Origin: JBHJOF01 sp050330055
Lineage (GTDB): Bacteria > Pseudomonadota > Alphaproteobacteria > Kiloniellales > JAKSDN01
Direction: 5' to 3'
Length of the DNA stretch: 21,963 nucleotides
Assembly (NCBI GenBank): GCA_050330055.1
Contig: JBHJOF010000093.1
Location: 1-21,963 of the forward strand
The translations under genes and the position numbers were made by a program. This document shows, piece by piece, positions 17,489-21,963 of the stretch; within the stretch, counting starts at the first letter, position 1; every line of letters begins with the position of its first letter. Below the pieces are notes generated by a model. That model worked only from the letters and a program-made list of their open reading frames with translations. It was not told the origin of the DNA and made no database searches.

Positions 17489-18946
17489 ATGAGCGAGACG
17501 CAGTGCAATTTTTTGTGCAGCTATCCTGCGCCTTACTGGGATTGGGCGCCGGGTTGCCAATTCGTGGAGGAGCAAACATTCTTTCCATGCGATGACAAGT
17601 ACTATTGTCGCTTCCATCTGCCTCTAGCGACTTCTGACGGCAAACCCACCGCCAAGGCGCAGTGGGCAGAAGCAGAACATTCGGCATTTTGTAACGAAAT
17701 CAACAAAATCATCGCAGTCGCATTAGATACAGGAAAGGCTGCAAATCTCGCGGGCATTGTCTGCTCAAGAGAGATTTCTTTTAACGACAGATGCCTTCCG
17801 GAAACTCTTTGGATTGGAGCTCAATTTCACCGAAACGTCTTATTTCAGCGAGTAGAGTTTGCTGGGCTGTCATGGTTCGAGAGGGCTTCGTTCTCCCTCT
17901 TTGCTGATTTTGACGATGCAAAGTTCCTGGATATGGCAGTCTTCAAAGAGGCAGAGTTTGTTTCTGAGGGCCGTTTTTCGCGAACGCAGTTCAAGAGGGC
18001 CGCAAGTTTTGTTGGCGCAAAATTCTGGGGCTGCACCTTCAATAGGGCCCATTTCGCGGATGTCGGTGTATTCACAGATGCGATATTTCATGCAAATACT
18101 CAGTTCGAAAGTGCTATTTTTGAAAGTCATGCGATGTTCTGGGACGCACAATTTCTGGGTGATAGCCATTTCCGAAGTGTCGTCTTTGGGGGCAATGCTT
18201 ACTTTTCGTGGTTTGAAAGAGGCGAACCCTCCAATCTATCACTTGCCGACACTCATCAAGCGCGGACGCCTAGTCAGCAAGGAGCGTTCTATGAGCTGGA
18301 TTTCAGAGGCGTCCGAGTAAAGGGAACCGCCAACTTCAACAATCGCGCCTTTCAGGCTGAAGCCGACTTTAGCGATTGCGTATTTGCACACCCACCCAAG
18401 TTTCACGGTACAAAGCTGCACCAAGGCACCAAATGGTATAGGGCCAAGTTCGGTGGCACGGACAATCTCGACGCCGAACAAGACTTCCGCACTCTACGCT
18501 TGGCCATGGAAAATATCCGCGACCGGCCGCAGGAGGGTGTGTTCTTTGCGCTAGAGCAGCGCGCTATGCGTCGGCAGGCTGAATGGTGGGAACTGCGCCG
18601 CTGGCTCTCCTTGGCTTATGACCTAACCTGCAACTATGGCCGCAGCCCTGGCCGACCTTTGGCATGGCTCGGTGGTGTCTCGATCTTTTTCTTTCTAGTC
18701 TACTTGGCTTTGAGCAGCGCCACATGGATCGACGGACCACTGCTACGCGAGCTTTCGGTCTTCACTTTCCGGCAGCTCGTCAAGCCGTTCGATCTTTGGG
18801 GGCGGGGTGGCGAGTTACTGATGCCGGCCTTCACCTCCGGGCAGCCCTTGCTGTTCAAGGTCGTAGCGGCCGTGCAATCGATCCTCAGCTTCGCCTTGCT
18901 CGCCCTCTTCATCCTCGCTCTGCGCTGGCAGTTTCGGAGGGGATAA
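17489..18946 (+). CDS. Pentapeptide-repeat membrane protein, probably horizontally acquired
   Basis: The 485-residue product opens with a Cys-rich segment (Cys6, Cys10, Cys23, Cys34, Cys40, His43) that could bind zinc. Residues about 95-330 hold imperfect pentapeptide-like units centred on Phe (AQFHRNVLF, AKFLDMAVF, AEFVSEGRF, AKFWGCTF, AIFHANTQF), predicted to form a right-handed beta-helix. Two membrane segments follow, at about 390-411 (LAWLGGVSIFFFLVYLAL) and 457-479, with a loop between, a layout reminiscent of pentapeptide proteins fused to a two-helix channel-like domain, but I see no selectivity filter. The 5' part is clearly poorer in GC (28 of 60 bases at 17701-17760) than the 3' part (35 of 60 at 18601-18660) and all neighbours. 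No ribosome site is visible at 17489. Function unknown. Confidence 0.88.
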   Translation: MSETQCNFLCSYPAPYWDWAPGCQFVEEQTFFPCDDKYYCRFHLPLATSDGKPTAKAQWAEAEHSAFCNEINKIIAVALDTGKAANLAGIVCSREISFNDRCLPETLWIGAQFHRNVLFQRVEFAGLSWFERASFSLFADFDDAKFLDMAVFKEAEFVSEGRFSRTQFKRAASFVGAKFWGCTFNRAHFADVGVFTDAIFHANTQFESAIFESHAMFWDAQFLGDSHFRSVVFGGNAYFSWFERGEPSNLSLADTHQARTPSQQGAFYELDFRGVRVKGTANFNNRAFQAEADFSDCVFAHPPKFHGTKLHQGTKWYRAKFGGTDNLDAEQDFRTLRLAMENIRDRPQEGVFFALEQRAMRRQAEWWELRRWLSLAYDLTCNYGRSPGRPLAWLGGVSIFFFLVYLALSSATWIDGPLLRELSVFTFRQLVKPFDLWGRGGELLMPAFTSGQPLLFKVVAAVQSILSFALLALFILALRWQFRRG

Positions 18947-18989
18947 CGCTCGACGCCATCGTCCGGGTTGTCGGAGCCAGAATCAACAC

Positions 18990-19090
18990 AACAAACTTGT
19001 ATTTGACACGGATGAACACAGATGAACACAAACCACAAACTGGTTTGTTTAACGTTCATCTGTGTTCATCCGTGTCATTCAACGTTTGTT
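18990..19090. repeat. Large hairpin repeat, family C copy 2
   Basis: A 23-base perfect stem joins 19005-19027 to 19054-19076 (start GACACGGATGAACACAG). Inside it ACAAACCA pairs with TGGTTTGT, and outside it AACAAAC (18990-18996) pairs with GTTTGTT (19084-19090). The wording GTTCATCTGTGT is shared with 12721-12762. This is a widespread kind of intergenic repeat. It lies just after the pentapeptide gene and may end its transcript. The rest of the gap to 19301 has only a GGCCTA/TAGGCC inverted pair at 19249-19267. Confidence 0.85.
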
Positions 19091-19301
19091 CGCTGTCCCA
19101 AGTTGCACCCTTTCCAATCCAGCGATGGCGGGCGGGGCCGTCAGGTCGTCAAGAGGCAATCCAAGCGCCTGCAATAGCAGAGATATGACGGGTTGAATCC
19201 GAGGCCCACCGTTGTCCCTGGCCCTTGCCCAGTTGACAAGGCGCATGGGGCCTATAAGAAGTAGGCCAACAGAAACAAGAACAGCGTTCAGGGAGTTTCA
19301 C

Positions 19302-19412
19302 GTGCAGGCTTGCACGCTGGCCCAGGGGACGGGGCGGCCGGCCGCTTGGCGGCTGGGCTTGGCCCGGGCACGGCGCCGCGGCCCGGAGAGCGGGCCGGGA
19401 GAGCACGTTTGA
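19302..19412 (+). CDS. Possible leader ORF coupled to the acyl-CoA ligase
   Basis: A GTG at 19302 has GGGAG six bases upstream and opens a 36-codon frame beginning MQACTLAQGTGRP and ending GPGEHV. Its TGA (19410-19412) overlaps the ligase TTG start (19409-19411) as TTGA, the arrangement seen in translational coupling. The peptide is Arg- and Gly-rich and has no known family. It might be a real regulatory leader or only an open frame in GC-rich DNA. Confidence 0.35.
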   Translation: MQACTLAQGTGRPAAWRLGLARARRRGPESGPGEHV

Positions 19413-21364
19413 GCGGCGATCCTGACACCTTTCCCAAGCTGCTGCTGCGCCACGCCAGGGAGCGCGGCGACAGGCCGGCGGTGCGCGAGAAGGATTACGG
19501 CATCTGGCAGAGCTGGAGCTGGGCCGAGGTGGCCGACGAGGCCCGGGCGCTGGCCTGTGGTCTTGCCGCCATGGGCCTGCAGCGCGGCGACAAGGTGGCG
19601 ATCATCGGCGACAACCGGCCGCGGCTCTACTGGACCATGGTGGCGGCGCAGTCGATCGGCGCCGTGCCGGTGCCGGTCTACCAGGACTCGGTGGCCGAGG
19701 AGATGGCCTACGTCATCGACCACGCCGAGGCCCGCTTCGCCGTGGTCGAGGACCAGGAGCAGGTCGACAAGCTGCTCGAGATCAAGGAGCGCTGCCCCAG
19801 GCTGGAGCAGATCGTGTTCAGCGATCCGCGCGGCCTGCGCCACTACGACCACGATTTCCTGCACAGCTACGCGGCGGTGCAGCAGATGGGCCGCGAGTAC
19901 GAGGACGCGCGGCGCGGCTTCTTCGACGGCGAGGTGGCCAAGGGCCAGGGCTCGGACGTCTCGATCATCCTCTATACCTCGGGCACCACGGGCCAGCCCA
20001 AGGGCGTGGTGCTGAGCTTCGACAACGTGATCAAGACGGCCGAGAACTCGATCGCCTTCGACCGCCTGACCGAGTACGAGGAGATGCTGTCCTACCTGCC
20101 CATGGCCTGGGTCGGCGACCACATCTTCTCCTACGCCCAGAGCTACTGTGCCGGCTTCTGCGTCAGCTGCCCGGAATCGAGCGCCACGGTGATGCATGAC
20201 CTGCGCGAGCTGGGCCCCAGCTTCTTCTTCGCGCCGCCGCGCATCTTCGAGACCATCCTGACCAACGTGATGATCCGCATGGCGGATGCCAGTGCCGTCA
20301 AGCGCTGGCTGTTCCACAGCTTCATGGCGGTGGCGCGGCGCTGCGGCACCCGGATTCTCGACGGCCGGCCGGTCGGCCTGCTCGACCGCCTGCTCTATGG
20401 CCTGGGCGAGGTTCTGGTCTACGGCCCGCTCAAGAACACCCTGGGCTTCAGCCGGCTGCGCCTGGCCTATACCGCCGGCGAGGCGATCGGCCCCGACATC
20501 TTCGACTTCTACCGCGCGCTCGGCGTCAACCTGAAGCAGCTCTACGGCTCGACCGAGGCCAGCGTCTTCATCACCATGCAGCCGGACGGCGAGATCCTGG
20601 CCGACACCGTCGGCCCGCCGGCGCCGGGCGTCGAGATCAAGGTGGCCGAGAGCGGCGAGGTGTTGTTCCGCAGCCCCGGCGTCTTCCTGGAGTACTACAA
20701 GAACCCCGAGGCGACCGCCGAGACCAAGACGCCGGACGGCTGGGTGTATACCGGCGACGCCGGCTTCTTCGCCGAGAACGGCCACCTCAAGATCATCGAC
20801 CGCGCCAAGGACGTCGGCCGCCTGGCCGACGGCAGCATTTTCGCGCCCAAGTACATCGAGAACAAACTGAAGTTCTTCCCCGACATCAAGGAGGCCGTGG
20901 CCTTCGGCGACGCCCGGCCCTACGTCGCCGCCTTCATCAACATCGACCTAGAGGCCATGGGCAGCTGGGCCGAGCGCAACGGCGTGGCCTACGGCAGCTA
21001 TCAGGAGCTGGCCGCGCTGCCGCGTGTCTACGAGATCATCAAGGGCCACGTCGAGCAGGTGAACCGCGACCTGGCCGAGGATCCCAAGCTGGCCGCCTCG
21101 CAGATCAGGCGATTCCTGATTTTGCACAAGGAACTCGACGCCGATGACGGCGAGCTGACCCGTACCCGCAAGGTGCGCCGCCGTATCATCTCCGAGCGCT
21201 ACACGCCACTCATAGAAGGCCTCTACTCCGACGCCGACCACGCCTACATCGAGCTGGAGGTGACCTACGAGGACGGTCGCAAGGGCAAGCTGGCCGGCGA
21301 TCTGCCCATCCTCGAGGCGGCCGTCGTGGCGCCCGAGCCAGAGCCCCTCAAGAAGGCGAGCTGA
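19409..21364 (+). CDS. AMP-forming long-chain acyl-CoA synthetase-like ligase
   Basis: The enzyme activates a carboxylic acid with ATP and joins it to CoA. The 651-residue product has the ANL-family motifs: YTSGTTGQPKG at 189-199 (phosphate loop), YGSTEA at 379-384, YTGDAG at 447-452, and IIDRAKD at 462-468. The following FAPKYIENKLKF marks the long-chain subfamily. I chose TTG at 19409 because GGGAG lies seven bases before it and the next residues (SGDPDTFPKLLLRHARERGDRPA) are typical of the family start; the open frame upstream has no such match. livG begins 14 bases after the stop, so they are surely one transcript. In many proteobacteria this ligase type heads a branched-chain-type ABC transporter operon, which suggests uptake and activation of an organic acid. 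The substrate is unknown. Confidence 0.94.
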   Translation: MSGDPDTFPKLLLRHARERGDRPAVREKDYGIWQSWSWAEVADEARALACGLAAMGLQRGDKVAIIGDNRPRLYWTMVAAQSIGAVPVPVYQDSVAEEMAYVIDHAEARFAVVEDQEQVDKLLEIKERCPRLEQIVFSDPRGLRHYDHDFLHSYAAVQQMGREYEDARRGFFDGEVAKGQGSDVSIILYTSGTTGQPKGVVLSFDNVIKTAENSIAFDRLTEYEEMLSYLPMAWVGDHIFSYAQSYCAGFCVSCPESSATVMHDLRELGPSFFFAPPRIFETILTNVMIRMADASAVKRWLFHSFMAVARRCGTRILDGRPVGLLDRLLYGLGEVLVYGPLKNTLGFSRLRLAYTAGEAIGPDIFDFYRALGVNLKQLYGSTEASVFITMQPDGEILADTVGPPAPGVEIKVAESGEVLFRSPGVFLEYYKNPEATAETKTPDGWVYTGDAGFFAENGHLKIIDRAKDVGRLADGSIFAPKYIENKLKFFPDIKEAVAFGDARPYVAAFINIDLEAMGSWAERNGVAYGSYQELAALPRVYEIIKGHVEQVNRDLAEDPKLAASQIRRFLILHKELDADDGELTRTRKVRRRIISERYTPLIEGLYSDADHAYIELEVTYEDGRKGKLAGDLPILEAAVVAPEPEPLKKAS

Positions 21365-21378
21365 GGCGGCCTGCGCGC

Positions 21379-21963
21379 ATGCTGCATCAGCAGAAGATCT
21401 TCGGTCCCCCAATCCTCAAGGCGGAGGGGATCAGCCTTGCCTTCGGCGGCGTCAAGGCGCTCTCCGAGGTTTCCTTCGAGATCCGCGAGCACGAGATCCT
21501 CGCCATCATCGGCCCGAACGGCGCCGGCAAGAGCTCGATGCTCAACGTCATCAACGGCTTCTACCACCCGCAGGAAGGCACCATCACCTACAAGGGCAAG
21601 GCGCGCCAGCAGATGCGGCCGCACGAGGCTGCCAAGACCGGCATCGCCCGCACCTTCCAGAACATCCGCCTCTTTAACAACATGACCGTGATCGAAAATA
21701 TCATGGTCGGGCAGGAAGCACATCTGAAGTCGTCGTGGTTGGGGGCCATCTTCGGCACACCAGGGGCGCAAAAGGAAAATGCCGAATCAGAAGCCGAAGG
21801 CCGCCGCCTGCTGCGCTTCGTGGGTTTGCAGGGCAAAGGCGATTCCCTCGCCAGAAACCTGCCCTATGGCGACCAGCGCCGCCTGGAAATCGCCCGCGCC
21901 CTCGCCAGCAAACCCCGCCTTATTCTGCTGGATGAACCCACCGCCGGGATGAACCCCAGCGAA
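21379..21963 (+). CDS. livG: Branched-chain amino acid-type ABC transporter ATPase LivG, cut by window end
   Basis: This is one of the two ATPases of a LivHMGF-type importer, acting on the inner face of the membrane. The 195 codons in the window give Walker A GPNGAGKSS at 45-53, the Q-loop in RTFQNIRLFNNMTVIENIMVG (a LivG hallmark), the signature region LPYGDQRRLEIARALA, and Walker B LILLDEPTAGMNP. The signature has YGDQ where most ABC ATPases have SGGQ, which is common in the LivG group. The 3' end is outside the window. It starts 14 bases after the ligase stop, with GAGG upstream at long spacing. The transporter may take up an organic acid or amino acid used by the ligase; that link is inferred from order alone. 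Confidence 0.93.
   Translation, partial: MLHQQKIFGPPILKAEGISLAFGGVKALSEVSFEIREHEILAIIGPNGAGKSSMLNVINGFYHPQEGTITYKGKARQQMRPHEAAKTGIARTFQNIRLFNNMTVIENIMVGQEAHLKSSWLGAIFGTPGAQKENAESEAEGRRLLRFVGLQGKGDSLARNLPYGDQRRLEIARALASKPRLILLDEPTAGMNPSE

Noticed and set aside
19233..19258. TTGACA and TATAAG as a sigma-70-type promoter for the ligase operon
   Set aside because: Both boxes look good, but the spacing is only 14 bases, too short for a normal promoter.

Overview
The window is GC-rich chromosomal DNA, apart from one stretch. Gene content and style point to an alphaproteobacterium, perhaps a Rhodospirillales-type lineage. The clues are a Suv3-like DEIQ helicase, an htpG preceded by an alphaproteobacterial-type heat-shock promoter, an AcnA-type aconitase, a VgrG, an AMP-forming acyl-CoA ligase directly upstream of livG, and many palindromic intergenic repeats. 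The genus cannot be told from this sequence alone.

Layout, left to right. 1-2266 (-): a Suv3/DEIQ helicase whose 3' end lies outside the window. 2337-2577: an intergenic palindromic repeat array. 2610-3335 (-): pcm, divergent from htpG (3478-5364, +). 5365-5695: palindromes and a CCCTCACCCTCCC-type repeat. 5696-6475 and 6568-7479 (-): a secreted DUF1223 protein and a transglutaminase-like protein. 7660-7746 (+): a 28-codon remnant of a histidine phosphatase gene. 7833-8420 (+): a glutathione S-transferase. 8440-9578: a segment bounded by two related palindromes, holding a small exported or anchored helical-repeat protein (8512-9261, -) and a sequence that can fold into a three-way junction. 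9616-12348 (-): acnA. 12851-14038 (+): a soluble TPR protein. 14357-16255 (-): vgrG. 16503-17432 (+): a ureohydrolase with an altered metal-ligand motif. 17489-18946 (+): an AT-richer, probably transferred, pentapeptide-repeat membrane protein. 19409-21364 (+): a long-chain acyl-CoA synthetase-like ligase, possibly with a coupled leader ORF (19302-19412). 21379-end (+): livG, cut by the window edge.

The genes do not form one pathway. They are mostly single housekeeping genes (protein repair and folding, TCA cycle, RNA metabolism) mixed with accessory genes (vgrG, TPR, pentapeptide protein, GST). The ligase and livG look like the start of an operon that pairs acyl-CoA activation with branched-chain-amino-acid-type ABC uptake. 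The lone vgrG implies a type VI secretion system elsewhere in the genome.

I see no clear new defence or biosynthetic system. The most distinctive property is the intergenic DNA: at least five unrelated families of inverted repeats in 22 kb, some duplicated or nested, and one multi-stem structure that could be an RNA. The best single leads are the three-way-junction element (9451-9537), the paired palindromes around it, the GGDDS ureohydrolase, the compositionally split pentapeptide protein and the possible leader ORF.
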